A stretch of DNA of 64,000 bases from Kalymmatonema hyalinum WJT4-NPBG1 (GCA_019359075.1 JAHHIB010000023.1:1-64000), one strand, 5' to 3'. Shown: positions 44,221 to 53,303, counted from the first letter of the stretch. Numbers and translations: made by a program. Notes: a model not told the origin generated them from the sequence alone.

Positions 44221-44769
44221 ATGCAAAAAACTCAGTTAATCAGTTCAGTGCTCACCAGTGCCTTACTATTGTCCTCCTTATTCTCCTTTGGAGGGAAAAT
44301 TGCTCAAGCACAACGGGCACAGCGTCCTGTCTCGCTGCTAAATAGTAAATGTGTAAACAGTGGGCTTGGCACTGTTCGTCAGGAGAATCTTGATGTTTCT
44401 ATAGGCAGAGCAGTTTATAGTAGCAGGTTTTACCTCGGACCAGGTAACCGTTCTGCTTCTCTAACTTGTAACATCAAACCAGAAAAGAGTTCTAAACCCC
44501 CGTTTCAAACCCTGAATCTGGGTTTTGGAATACGTGACAATGATACAAAAAGTCCAGGGGTTGAGGTGAAGGTTTACTTAGATGGTAACCAAGCTGAAAC
44601 CCGTACTGTTGCTCCTGGACAGCAAACTTCATTAGCCTTTGATGTTAGCAATGCCAGCAACGTTGCTATCGAGGCTGTTTGTACTAGTCAAAGCCAATAT
44701 TGTGACCGAGTTTACTTCTTCACCGCTGCTTTAGAGCGGCAGAGTGCCTCCTCACAACCGAAAAAATAA
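44221..44769 (+). CDS. Small secreted protein, 182 aa
   Basis: 182 residues. A Sec signal peptide (MQKTQLISSVLTSALLLSSLFSF...AQA, cleavage near residue 30) is followed by a beta-rich domain with four cysteines (in NSKCVNSG, LTCNI, AVCTSQSQYC) that could form two disulfides. SKPPFQTLNLGFGIRDND and VEVKVYLDGNQAETRTVAPGQ look like strands of a jelly-roll or Ig-like fold. No recognised family. It comes 183 bases after the SdrD-B gene, so it may have its own promoter, but belongs to the same exported-protein cluster. Confidence 0.7.
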   Translation: MQKTQLISSVLTSALLLSSLFSFGGKIAQAQRAQRPVSLLNSKCVNSGLGTVRQENLDVSIGRAVYSSRFYLGPGNRSASLTCNIKPEKSSKPPFQTLNLGFGIRDNDTKSPGVEVKVYLDGNQAETRTVAPGQQTSLAFDVSNASNVAIEAVCTSQSQYCDRVYFFTAALERQSASSQPKK

Positions 44770-44830
44770 CTCGACAACCTTTAGTATGGAATCTATAGAG
44801 AGATTGACTGCTAATTGTTAAATGTTAGTT

Positions 44831-44868
44831 GTTAGTTGTTAGCTTTTTACTAATACCTAACAACTAAC
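44831..44868. repeat. Heptanucleotide tandem repeat forming an inverted repeat
   Basis: TTAGTTG-type heptamers run from about 44823; GTTAGTTGTTAG (44831-44842) pairs perfectly with 44857-44868 around 14 bases that include CTTTTT. Related heptamers occur at about 24553-24575. Tandem heptanucleotides of this kind are typical of Nostocales. Confidence 0.65.
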
Positions 44869-45012
44869 GACTCATCAAAAACTATAGCGGTTCTGGTGTT
44901 GAGTGGAATACATCAAGAAATAAGAACCACAGATGGACAGAGATAAATCTGTACTTCATGCAAACGATAAGCGCTATATTAGCAACAAACGAAGGTTTAT
45001 TGATAGCTTTTA

Positions 45013-47016
45013 TTACAACTCGTTTTCTAGAATTTCCTCTTCTTCCAAAATATCAGTATTATCGGAACTATTTGTAGTGTCAGGTTGATTATCCAAACTG
45101 GAATTTGGATGTTCCAGTTTGGGTTTATTGTAATTGCTAAAGTTCCCTAATTCAGGAAGCTGTTGTTTGGCTAAATTATCAGCAGCTTGTTGAAATAATG
45201 GCTCTACTTTGTTTCGCCAGTACTGAATATTGGGTAATTTTTCTGGATGGTCTTTATAAGCCAATACTTTATTCCATTGCCCCTCAGCAAATGCTGTGTC
45301 GAGGTCTTTAAATAGAGCTTCCGCTTTAGTCCAATCTTGCTGCCAGTGAGATATCATCTCTGTTGTCTCTTTGACAGCAGTAGGATTTGAAGTTATTGTC
45401 CTTAACAGCGCGATCGCACCTTGTAAATCTCCTGATTCGTACTTATTCTTGGCTTTTTTCACAACCTGGTAACCGTTGTCGTCAGAAGTTGAAGGTTTTG
45501 ATTTTCCTAATTGTTCTGACTCTGACAATGAAGTGGGTACATCAACCACAGGTTTTGTTTTTGGCTTAGGCGCTGGGCGATCGGCAATCAAGTTATTATC
45601 ATCTACTGTTTTGATTGCAATGCCCTTGTCTCGCAGGCAAGAAACCCATTCTTCGTTATTTTTGATAACTTCTGAGTTTACCCAAGCCTTCTGTGTGGGA
45701 TCAAGTTTAATCTGTACCCAACCGCGTTTTGTCCGCATACCTGTCACCTCAAATTTAGTATTTTTAGTAACAGTTTCTACAATAGAATCATCGTTAATAG
45801 GACTTGGCTCAGAACGGATATTAGAATTTTCCTTGACAATAGCTAAACAATTTTGTGCTAATGTCGCTTCACTATGTGAGTTCGCGTTATTAATAGCAAA
45901 ATCGGAAGCCAAACCTTGAACGTTCTTGACCACAGCTGGGGTAACAACAGCAGCGCCACCAACCAAAACCGCCAGAATTAATAGCTGTAATAAGTCAGGT
46001 TTACTAGAATCTTTGGGGGTGGATTTCGGGGTTACTGCTGCTATTGGTTGGGCGACAAGATTTGCCGGAGCAACTGCGAGCGTTTTTTGTCGAGACTGTG
46101 GAGATAAGGCAGATGAGGACTTAATTGATTGGTAACTGGGAGTGTTTGAGTATTCTTCGGGTCTATACCTTGAGGAAAACGGTTGCAATCCTTGCAGTGC
46201 TTCTGATGCACTCTGGAAGCGATCCTTGAAATGATAACGCACCATCTTGCTTAACACGGCTTCCAAGGCGTTGCTTACAGGTACGAGATGTTGCCAAAGG
46301 ATTTCCCCAGTATGAGGATCTTCTTGCAAATCCATTGGCGCGACTCCCGTCAGCGCCTCAATGGCAATGATGCCAAGAGCATACATATCACTGTTTGGGC
46401 GGGGTTTGCCTTGACCTTGTTCCGTAGGCATATAGCCAGGAGTGCCAATAGCTACAGTCGCAGAGTGATGACCCGCAGCCGTAAACATTTGTGTTCGCGA
46501 AGCGTATCCAGCAGACACTCGCAATTGTTTAACAGCTCCAAAGTCTACAAGAACGAGTTTGTTATCCGAGGCGCGACGGATGATGTTATCCGGCTTGATG
46601 TCGCGGTGAATCACACCCTGTCCGTGGACAAATTTCAGAATGTCTAAAACTTCCAGCAGCAAACTAGTCACTTGGCTTTCATTCCAGCGCTGATTGGGAT
46701 GCAGTTCCTCACTTAGGGGATGCCCTTCAATAAATTCTTGTACTAAATAAAATTCTTGGTTTTCGTCAAAGTAAGCTAGAAGCCGAGGAATCTGGTTATG
46801 GTTGCCCAGTTTTTCTAAAGTTTCCGCTTCACTTTGGAACAAACGCTTAGCAGTGTCAAACATTTTTGCCTCGGAATTAGCAGGCTTAAGGTGCTTGACA
46901 ACGCAAACGGGGTTGCCCGGTCGTTTCGTATCTTGGGCGATGTAAGTTTCACCAAATCCTCCTGTAGCGAGGACTCTAATAATTTTATAACGATGATCCA
47001 GTAATTTACCTATCAT
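45013..47016 (-). CDS. Ser/Thr protein kinase with transmembrane helix and SH3-like domain
   Basis: 667 residues from ATG 47016. The cytoplasmic Hanks-type kinase domain (about 9-270) has a glycine loop ATGGFGETY, ATP-binding Lys41 (CVVKHL), catalytic HRDIKPDN (Asp139), DFGAVKQ (158-160) and GTPGYMPTEQ. A single transmembrane helix (about 335-360) is followed by an SH3b domain (about 395-460; NIRSEPS, GWVQIKLD, AWVNSEV), then a low-complexity region and a helical domain to the end. The outside SH3b could bind cell wall. The start is fixed by GGGGAG just before ATG 47016; the open frame extends 18 codons further. It is divergent from the gene at 47180. Confidence 0.92.
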   Translation of the reverse strand: MIGKLLDHRYKIIRVLATGGFGETYIAQDTKRPGNPVCVVKHLKPANSEAKMFDTAKRLFQSEAETLEKLGNHNQIPRLLAYFDENQEFYLVQEFIEGHPLSEELHPNQRWNESQVTSLLLEVLDILKFVHGQGVIHRDIKPDNIIRRASDNKLVLVDFGAVKQLRVSAGYASRTQMFTAAGHHSATVAIGTPGYMPTEQGQGKPRPNSDMYALGIIAIEALTGVAPMDLQEDPHTGEILWQHLVPVSNALEAVLSKMVRYHFKDRFQSASEALQGLQPFSSRYRPEEYSNTPSYQSIKSSSALSPQSRQKTLAVAPANLVAQPIAAVTPKSTPKDSSKPDLLQLLILAVLVGGAAVVTPAVVKNVQGLASDFAINNANSHSEATLAQNCLAIVKENSNIRSEPSPINDDSIVETVTKNTKFEVTGMRTKRGWVQIKLDPTQKAWVNSEVIKNNEEWVSCLRDKGIAIKTVDDNNLIADRPAPKPKTKPVVDVPTSLSESEQLGKSKPSTSDDNGYQVVKKAKNKYESGDLQGAIALLRTITSNPTAVKETTEMISHWQQDWTKAEALFKDLDTAFAEGQWNKVLAYKDHPEKLPNIQYWRNKVEPLFQQAADNLAKQQLPELGNFSNYNKPKLEHPNSSLDNQPDTTNSSDNTDILEEEEILENEL

Positions 47017-47179
47017 ATTCACTCCCCAGCGATAACACCCAATTTTAAAGAGGGTAATAAATATCTCCAAATTTTTCTCAATGAAATCCGCTATCTTAAG
47101 AAAAGATTTGGATGTAAAACGTAGTTTTTTAATAAATACACATTGTTAATTTTTCTTTCAATAGCCCTTGTTAATTCCA

Positions 47180-47665
47180 ATGCCACCTAAAATTAGCAAT
47201 TCAGTAGCATGGCAGCAGGCAGAACTCCTCATGCAACCTGCTTTCATTCGCGTTGTCGATAATATTCGCAAGTTGCTTGATGTATCTTCCTGGACGGGGA
47301 CTTATCAAGATGTTCTGATTTGGCCTACTGGCACTACTGATGAGACCAAAGCAATAGTGACGAAGCTCCTGCAAGACCTGGAAGCCGTAACACCGGAGCA
47401 AGCTTTGGAAATTAGAGAAACACTCTCGCGTCTGCCAATGCCCCATCCAGGATACCATTTATGTCTACAGCGTCAAGAGCAACAAATCAGTATAGATTTA
47501 TGGGAATTGTGTTATCAAGTGTGTTTTCGTGAGTACATACCGGGGAATGAAACAGTTAACATTGATACTAATTTAATCGATGAAAACGGCGATGTGGATT
47601 GGCAAGGCTTGGATACTAAGACAAAGGAGTTAGTTGAACAGGTGTTTGCAAATTTACCAGAGTAA
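47180..47665 (+). CDS. Conserved hypothetical protein, 161 aa
   Basis: 161 residues from ATG 47180 (an in-frame TTG stands at 47168). It is soluble and mainly helical, with Trp-rich segments (SSWTGTYQDVLIWPTG), two closely spaced Cys in LWELCYQVCFREY and the acidic ending DENGDVDWQGLDTKTKELVEQVF. No catalytic motif is recognised. It is divergently transcribed from the kinase gene with about 160 bases between, so they may share control. I cannot name a family. Confidence 0.65.
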   Translation: MPPKISNSVAWQQAELLMQPAFIRVVDNIRKLLDVSSWTGTYQDVLIWPTGTTDETKAIVTKLLQDLEAVTPEQALEIRETLSRLPMPHPGYHLCLQRQEQQISIDLWELCYQVCFREYIPGNETVNIDTNLIDENGDVDWQGLDTKTKELVEQVFANLPE

Positions 47666-48011
47666 CCTCACTAAAACAGTGCTGACTAGTGAGTGCCGAG
47701 TATTGAAGTGAAAATTATTTAGGATTTAGCACTTTAATACTCAGGACTTTCATTGCCAGTAAACACAGAAGACGGTAAAAAGCGCCTTGAGGTTTCCGAC
47801 TTGATACTTTGCAAAAGAAGCCCGCAGAATGGAATTCTGGGGCTAATGAGGTGAGGGAGCGATCGCTTTTGCAGCTAGTATGAAGTGGCAAGTTACCTAG
47901 TACACGATGGCGGAAATAAAGCTACCATTCAAAATAATCGAAAAGCTTGTGGTGTAAGCTTTTTGAATTTTGAATTTTGAATTTTGAATTCCGCCCAGCG
48001 GTACTAGCCGC
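47666..48011. other. Intergenic region with heptamer repeats
   Basis: 346 bases between convergent genes. Tandem TGAATTT heptamers run at about 47964-47990 and a HIP1 octamer lies near 47860. A similar TGAATTC/TGAATTT tract is at about 29295-29325 beside tRNA-Leu. No gene is seen. Confidence 0.55.
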
Positions 48012-50381
48012 CTACCTGACTGCTTGTACTGGCTTCCAACTATCTAAGGATGCTCGAATAGCTATCAATTCACGTAGATATTCATTCAGCGTTGCTTTTT
48101 GAGAGCCAAGCATTGCAAGAATCTGAGGAGCCTCTTCTTCCTTCGTTTCCCGTTCTTTGAGCAAGTGGTCAAACAAAGATTGAAACCTGTTGATATAGTC
48201 GTTTATTTGCTTTTCAGCACTAATAAAATCCGCTTTAAGCTGCTTTTCAATGACTCGCTGTAGAAGCTCTCGGCTTCCAGATGCCTGATTATCTATTTTT
48301 AGTTTGATTGCTTGTGCTGTTTCGCGCAAGTCAACTTCGTAGAAGGAATGCTTCTCTTCTACTTGGATGTCAACTTCATATGGGACTGATTCTATGTAAA
48401 ATTCAACAGGCTTGCATAAGCTATCACCTAGTCGCATTCTTAGTTCTGGGCGGTTTTCATTTTCTTTTTTATACCTCATATACACTTCAACTTGATATTG
48501 GATTTGGGCATCAATGCCTTCAAACTCAAAACTGGGAAACTGAATAGGAGTAATGTTTAGTTCAACTTGCAAAGCTTCTCCTAGATAACTAGATAGTTCA
48601 TTAGATACATCTTGAATTTGTTCTTGGATTTCTTGTACCAATTGCTGTCGAATCCGTGTACCCTCTTTAACAAGTTCATCTTGTGTATCTAACCACCAAC
48701 TCTGGATGTGAGGAGTACAAAATTCGTTAATAGTGCGTTCAATTTCTTGAGCCTCTTCTTCGGCATCAACCCTAATTTTATATGGATCAGAACTTTTATA
48801 TTGAGAATACTCAGGACTCTCATAGTGTTTTGGAATAACTCTCCCAACAGCTTCCACTAGAGGACGTTGCACCTTGAAGGAAATTGAAAAGCCACCTAGT
48901 AGAGGAACAGCATTAGGTAAGGTGAGAGCTAGACTCATGTTATTACTGGGAATTTCTTGGCTTGCCACTGGTTCAGCCTTCTGATAAACTTCGGAGTTTG
49001 CAGACTTAGTAACTCTAGAATCGGCAATTTCGTCAATTTCATTTTGTATCTTGGATTTAGTACCTTCAGCAAAGGCGCTGATTCCTTGGCTAAATCTGCT
49101 GATTAACTCCTGTTCTCGTTTATTTACAGATTCCTTGACAGCCTCAACCTTTTTTCTAGCAGACTCAGACCGCCTACGATACTCTTCAACTATGTCTTTG
49201 AGTTGTTCAAGTTTAGTATTCCAGCCAGTCATCTGTCCATTCAGTGAATTCTCAATTTCCCTTGCTGCCTTATTAAGTATTAATAAAACCTCACTCAAAA
49301 GATTCCAACCTGCATTTTGTGTGATGGTTTGAATCACTGTTTCTTGAATAGTAGGAATACCACTATCTTCTAAAGCTTGAGGTGCAATCTTACGCGGCGC
49401 AGGTATAATCTGGTTGCCTTCCTCATCTTCAGTGGCATATTTGGCGCTGAAAAACTTTTTAAAGTCTTTTAGCTGACTTTGAGTTGCCTTATCTTGAGCG
49501 ATAAGTTTTGCCAAAAGTCCTTGTCTAGAACTGGCAGGGTAGATAAGTGGATTTGGAAATCCAAAGCTAGCTAACTCCCGTTTCAAATCCTCTATGACAT
49601 CAGCAATATCTCGGTCTTTTTCAGTCTTCTGATCGACTTTGTTAAGGATGAAGTAAATCTTGCCTGTGTTCTGGGCTAAAATTTCTTGGCGATTCTCCAC
49701 TACATCCTTAAACAAATGTGAAACAGCATTGTCTTTGTAGGAAGCATAATTTAAAACGAACAAAATCGCATTGCAGGTTCGCAGTGCTTCTAGTGCAGTT
49801 TGCTTTAGTGCTACTGTGTTGAAGTTGGCATCCCACTCATTTGGACCAGGAGTATCAACTAAAGTGAAACCAGATAAGGATGAGAGTTCGCTAATGGCTT
49901 CAATGGGATGCTCTATCTCAAAACGTGTGGTATTGTCAGGATTATGTTTCTCCCGAATCTCGCGAGTACGTACCAGAAATTTCTGCTGAATCTCTCCAGC
50001 GTCACCCTCAGCAATAACAATAGGTCGTCTTTGTCCCTCTCGGTATTCTAAAAGTCTGGGAACTTGCCCAGCTTCAATATGTCGGACATCTGTACGGCAG
50101 ACTGTACACGCTGCTGTTTCACTAGCCAAAACATCAGCACCAATTACGGCATTCAAAAAGGTACTTTTACCTGCCTTCATTGCCGCAATCACAGCAACCT
50201 GATACTTCTGCTCTTTTAATGCGTGTAGGGCTTTGTTGATGTCATCCTCAACACTCTGCAAACCTTTGGTACTGTCTCCTTCACTGAAGCGACCTTGACG
50301 AATTTCCTCGAGGTATTGTAATAGCCGTGTACCAGTGCTGTAGATACTTTCATGTGCTGCTTGGAACTGTTCAAAGGACAT
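48012..50381 (-). CDS. Bacterial dynamin-like GTPase
   Basis: 789 residues from ATG 50381. The N-terminal GTPase domain has the P-loop AAMKAGKSTF (67-76), a switch-I Thr in ACTVC (93), DTPGPNE (176-182) and NKVD (247-250), all typical of dynamins. A middle helical part (about 345-470, with strong coiled coil EYRRRSESARKKVEAVKES) could be the stalk; a central segment LTLPNAVPLLGGFSISF (about 490-510) might be a membrane-binding paddle; a C-terminal helical region follows. Dynamins of this type remodel membranes and some take part in phage defence. It is a single gene, not the two-gene tandem seen for some bacterial dynamins. The open frame starts 11 codons upstream. Confidence 0.85.
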   Translation of the reverse strand: MSFEQFQAAHESIYSTGTRLLQYLEEIRQGRFSEGDSTKGLQSVEDDINKALHALKEQKYQVAVIAAMKAGKSTFLNAVIGADVLASETAACTVCRTDVRHIEAGQVPRLLEYREGQRRPIVIAEGDAGEIQQKFLVRTREIREKHNPDNTTRFEIEHPIEAISELSSLSGFTLVDTPGPNEWDANFNTVALKQTALEALRTCNAILFVLNYASYKDNAVSHLFKDVVENRQEILAQNTGKIYFILNKVDQKTEKDRDIADVIEDLKRELASFGFPNPLIYPASSRQGLLAKLIAQDKATQSQLKDFKKFFSAKYATEDEEGNQIIPAPRKIAPQALEDSGIPTIQETVIQTITQNAGWNLLSEVLLILNKAAREIENSLNGQMTGWNTKLEQLKDIVEEYRRRSESARKKVEAVKESVNKREQELISRFSQGISAFAEGTKSKIQNEIDEIADSRVTKSANSEVYQKAEPVASQEIPSNNMSLALTLPNAVPLLGGFSISFKVQRPLVEAVGRVIPKHYESPEYSQYKSSDPYKIRVDAEEEAQEIERTINEFCTPHIQSWWLDTQDELVKEGTRIRQQLVQEIQEQIQDVSNELSSYLGEALQVELNITPIQFPSFEFEGIDAQIQYQVEVYMRYKKENENRPELRMRLGDSLCKPVEFYIESVPYEVDIQVEEKHSFYEVDLRETAQAIKLKIDNQASGSRELLQRVIEKQLKADFISAEKQINDYINRFQSLFDHLLKERETKEEEAPQILAMLGSQKATLNEYLRELIAIRASLDSWKPVQAVR

Positions 50382-50582
50382 AATTATCAGACGTTTGATA
50401 AAAAGAGTAAGCAAAACACGTACAGTTGAATTTCACCAAGAAAATATTTTTATTGGTGAAATTACTGATAAGAAAAGGCGATCGCACTTTACCAGACACT
50501 ACGTCAGGTTATCTTTATAGAAAATGCAAGGTTCTAAAGTCCACACAAATAACCTTTTAACTTTAAGTAAAAAGTCATTTAT

Positions 50583-50879
50583 ATGAACAAGCCTAAAGAA
50601 GAACTCGAACTACATTTGCAACCCCATGCAGCAGAAACAGTATCGATAAGGATACCGACAGACACATTGGAATCGCTAAAAAAAGTAGCTAATAGTAAAG
50701 ATATCTCACCTGAAGCCTTACTCAAGTTTTATATCGGGTAGGGTTTGCGGCAAAACTTAGCTAAATTATTCTCTCAACGGTTGCTTGAATCAACGGCGCA
50801 ACTCTTAGCATGGCACATTCAATCGGAAGAAGAAGTTTTAAAAATTATTCAAGAAATTCTAGTGGAAACAAATCGTTAG
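50583..50879 (+). pseudogene. Ribbon-helix-helix antitoxin-like gene interrupted by an amber codon
   Basis: From ATG 50583 the frame reads 52 codons, stops at TAG 50739-50741 (after LLKFYIG), then continues for 45 more protein-like codons (GLRQNLAKLFSQRLLESTAQ, HIQSEEEVLKIIQEI) to TAG 50877. In the type of protein I remember, Gln follows at the stop position, so a single CAG-to-TAG change would explain it. The N-terminal part (TVSIRIPTDTLESLKKVA, SPEALLKFYI) is an RHH domain. Without the C-terminal toxin-binding half it should not neutralise a partner. No toxin gene is adjacent. Readthrough or a sequencing error cannot be excluded. Confidence 0.75.
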
Positions 50880-50990
50880 GTTAAGAGCCAGCAACTTTTC
50901 TACCCCAACCCACAAACGCATTGAACCCGCAAAGCCATATTTGCTAAGATTTTCAATGCCCATAACCTCGCGGCACCTAAAGATTTCACC

Positions 50991-52031
50991 ATGTCTACAT
51001 CTGCCATTGACACCAACGACGCAGCGGCTATCCAAGCAGCACAAAACTCTGTTGCGGTATACGATCGCTCTCACTGGGGACGCATCAAAGTTTCCGATGA
51101 CGATCGCCTGCGCTTTTTGCATAACCAAAGCACCAACGATATCGAAAGCCTCAAACCAGGAGAAGGCTGTGATACGGTTTTTGTGAATTCTACCGCCCGC
51201 ACTCTTGACTTGGTCACAGCATATATTCTAGAAGATTCGGTATTGTTGCTGGCTTCGCCTAACCGTCGCGAGTTTTTGATGCAATGGCTGGATCGCTATA
51301 TCTTCTTTGCTGATAAGGTGCAATTGACCGATATCACTGACGAAACTGCCACCTTAACCCTCATTGGACCAGAAAGTGATGCTGTCGTAAAAAAGCTAGG
51401 GGCTGAAGCAATTATCGGTCAACCCTATGGCAATCACATCCTCATCCCCCCTGCTAGCGGGGGGGACACAGGGGGGGTTCCTGCTAGCGCGGGGGATACA
51501 GGAGGGATTCTTGTCGCCGTAGGAAGTGGTTTGGCTTACCCTGGATACACGCTGATTTTACCTGCTGCTGAAAAAGAACAACTTTGGAGCAAAATTGTTG
51601 AAGCTGGGGCAGTACCGATAGGCGATCGCTCTTGGGAGATGTTGCGAATATTACAAGGACGCCCGACTCCAGGCCAAGAACTTACTGAGGATTACAATCC
51701 CTTGGAAGTGGGTTTATGGCAAACTATTTCCTTTAATAAAGGTTGCTACATTGGACAAGAAACCATCGCCCGTTTAAATACTTACAAAGGTGTCAAGCAG
51801 CACCTTTGGGGCATTCACCTAAATGCCCCAGCCGAACCGGGAAGTCCAATTACCATCGGAGATGAAAAAGTTGGCAAACTGACCAGTTACACAAAAACCC
51901 TTGATGGTCACTTTGGGCTTGGCTACATCCGCAGCAAGGCTGGTGGTGTAGGCTTGAAAGTCCATCTAGGAGAAGTTGAGGGCGAAGTCACAGAAATCCC
52001 GTTTGTTTCTCAGGATTACCCACAGTTGTGA
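50991..52031 (+). CDS. ygfZ: YgfZ/GcvT-type folate-binding protein
   Basis: 346 residues. YgfZ proteins bind tetrahydrofolate and help assemble or repair certain Fe-S enzymes. The GcvT fold is complete: FLHNQSTNDIESL, a central barrel, and the signature KGCYIGQE (about 250-257) with its essential Cys, followed by the C-terminal barrel. Residues about 153-173 (PPASGGDTGGV, PASAGDTGGI) are encoded by a 30-base tandem repeat and are not part of the usual fold; they sit in a loop before LVAVGSGLAYPGYTL. The Shine-Dalgarno sequence is weak. The DUF5331-type gene converges with it, 9 bases between stops. Confidence 0.9.
   Translation: MSTSAIDTNDAAAIQAAQNSVAVYDRSHWGRIKVSDDDRLRFLHNQSTNDIESLKPGEGCDTVFVNSTARTLDLVTAYILEDSVLLLASPNRREFLMQWLDRYIFFADKVQLTDITDETATLTLIGPESDAVVKKLGAEAIIGQPYGNHILIPPASGGDTGGVPASAGDTGGILVAVGSGLAYPGYTLILPAAEKEQLWSKIVEAGAVPIGDRSWEMLRILQGRPTPGQELTEDYNPLEVGLWQTISFNKGCYIGQETIARLNTYKGVKQHLWGIHLNAPAEPGSPITIGDEKVGKLTSYTKTLDGHFGLGYIRSKAGGVGLKVHLGEVEGEVTEIPFVSQDYPQL
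51450..51509 (+). repeat. 30-base tandem repeat inside the ygfZ reading frame
   Basis: Two 30-base units (51450-51479, 51480-51509), each beginning CCTGCTAGCG and containing a G-run, differ at a few positions and insert 20 codons in frame. Confidence 0.85.
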
Positions 52032-52040
52032 TCAGTGGTT

Positions 52041-53192
52041 TTATCGAATAAAACGTGTTTCTTCTTGATCGCATCCCACACCCTGACAAAACTCATCTAT
52101 CCAATTAGCCAAATGACTAGTACTAGCAGGTGGTGGATTAACTTGCTTATGAGCATTTTTTTGTGGAGTCGTCACAAGCCTACCTTTTCTTTCCACTTGT
52201 GTAGCAAAGGCAACAGATGAGACAGGTTTGCTATCCACCTCGCTAGCAATGAACGCAGCCAATGACATAGGTTGACTTTTACTTTCCCCATCACAAGTAT
52301 CAACTGCAAGCAATGATCTGGGTTTGCGTTCCCTTTCCACCCGTATAGCAGGGGTAACAGATGGCACGGATTGACTTTTGCTTGCCACCTTGTCAGAAAA
52401 AAATTCAGCCAAGGGTATGGACTGGCTTTTGCTTTCCACGTTGGTTGTAGTTGTTGTCGTTAAACCAAGAGAGTTGCTTTTGCTTTCCACCTGAGTGCTA
52501 GCAACTGCAACAGATTGTACGGATTGACTTTGGCTTTCCACTTCAGTGACAATTGCACTAAAAGTCGAAGGTTGGCTCTCGGTTTGCGTTTGCGGAGGAA
52601 CCTCGCCAGGAACTTCGGTAGTCACTGCAACAGATGGTACTTGGCTTTTCACGCCATGTGGAAAAACCAACGCGAAACCTAACCCCCCAGTCCCCTTGCC
52701 TAATAACGAATGGGGAGAATTTAAAGCCTCTCTCCTTGCAGAAGAGAGGTTTGGAGAGAGGTTCGACTGATCTCGTGAGAAGTAAGCAGATGGTACAGGT
52801 TTACCGTTGTTTTCCACTTCTATGTCAACTACACTGGTCGTCAAAGGTTGATACTTAGGCAAGGTCTGATGCCAAAACTCACTCTTAACCTCGTTTTCAG
52901 CCAGAGAATGAGCTGATTCTACTAAATCTAACTGCTCCTCAGGATTAAAGTTAAGACCTAAAGCTGCAACAATGTGATCTGGATCGTTGTTCAGTTCCAA
53001 AATAAAAGGAAAAATTTCTTCAAGTTGTGGTTCCAAAACAGACACAGTTGCCAAAATAAAACTAGAGGAAGGACGGCGTTGACCATCGTAAGTTCCCCAA
53101 ACACGCATTTTTTCCAGCCATGAACGATTGTTGGAGTAGTAACTCACCCACTTAAGTTTCAAAGAATGGCGTAGCTGCTGAATATTTATCAT
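52041..53192 (-). CDS. DUF5331-like cyanobacterial protein with repetitive tail
   Basis: 383 residues from ATG 53192 (an in-frame start at 53213 would add 7). The N-terminal ~100 residues (INIQQLRHSLKLKWVSYY, NRSWLEKMRVWGTYDGQRRP, FILELNNDPDHIVAALGLNF) form a conserved-looking globular domain that I tentatively link to DUF5331. After residue ~110 the protein is low-complexity, with at least seven VE(S/R)KSQS-like motifs spaced about 22-25 residues, interrupted at about 141-174 by a segment encoded by a dispersed DNA repeat. The tail ends with a more ordered HLANWIDEFCQGVGC. Function unknown; it is probably soluble. Confidence 0.75.
   Translation of the reverse strand: MINIQQLRHSLKLKWVSYYSNNRSWLEKMRVWGTYDGQRRPSSSFILATVSVLEPQLEEIFPFILELNNDPDHIVAALGLNFNPEEQLDLVESAHSLAENEVKSEFWHQTLPKYQPLTTSVVDIEVENNGKPVPSAYFSRDQSNLSPNLSSARREALNSPHSLLGKGTGGLGFALVFPHGVKSQVPSVAVTTEVPGEVPPQTQTESQPSTFSAIVTEVESQSQSVQSVAVASTQVESKSNSLGLTTTTTTNVESKSQSIPLAEFFSDKVASKSQSVPSVTPAIRVERERKPRSLLAVDTCDGESKSQPMSLAAFIASEVDSKPVSSVAFATQVERKGRLVTTPQKNAHKQVNPPPASTSHLANWIDEFCQGVGCDQEETRFIR
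52674..52771. repeat. Dispersed repeat inserted in the DUF5331-type gene
   Basis: About 98 bases combining CCCCCCAGTCCCCTTGCC, AATGGGGAG and AGAGAGG-rich parts, the type of intergenic repeat abundant in cyanobacterial genomes. Here it lies wholly inside a coding sequence and keeps the frame open. Confidence 0.65.
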
Positions 53193-53303
53193 GAGATGTC
53201 TCGCTTCAGTCAAAAAGAGTGCAGACCTCTATAATCTATAAACTGTTAATAATGAACCATTACCCTATGGATGAAACCGATAATAGAGCATCTGTGTCAC
53301 TCT

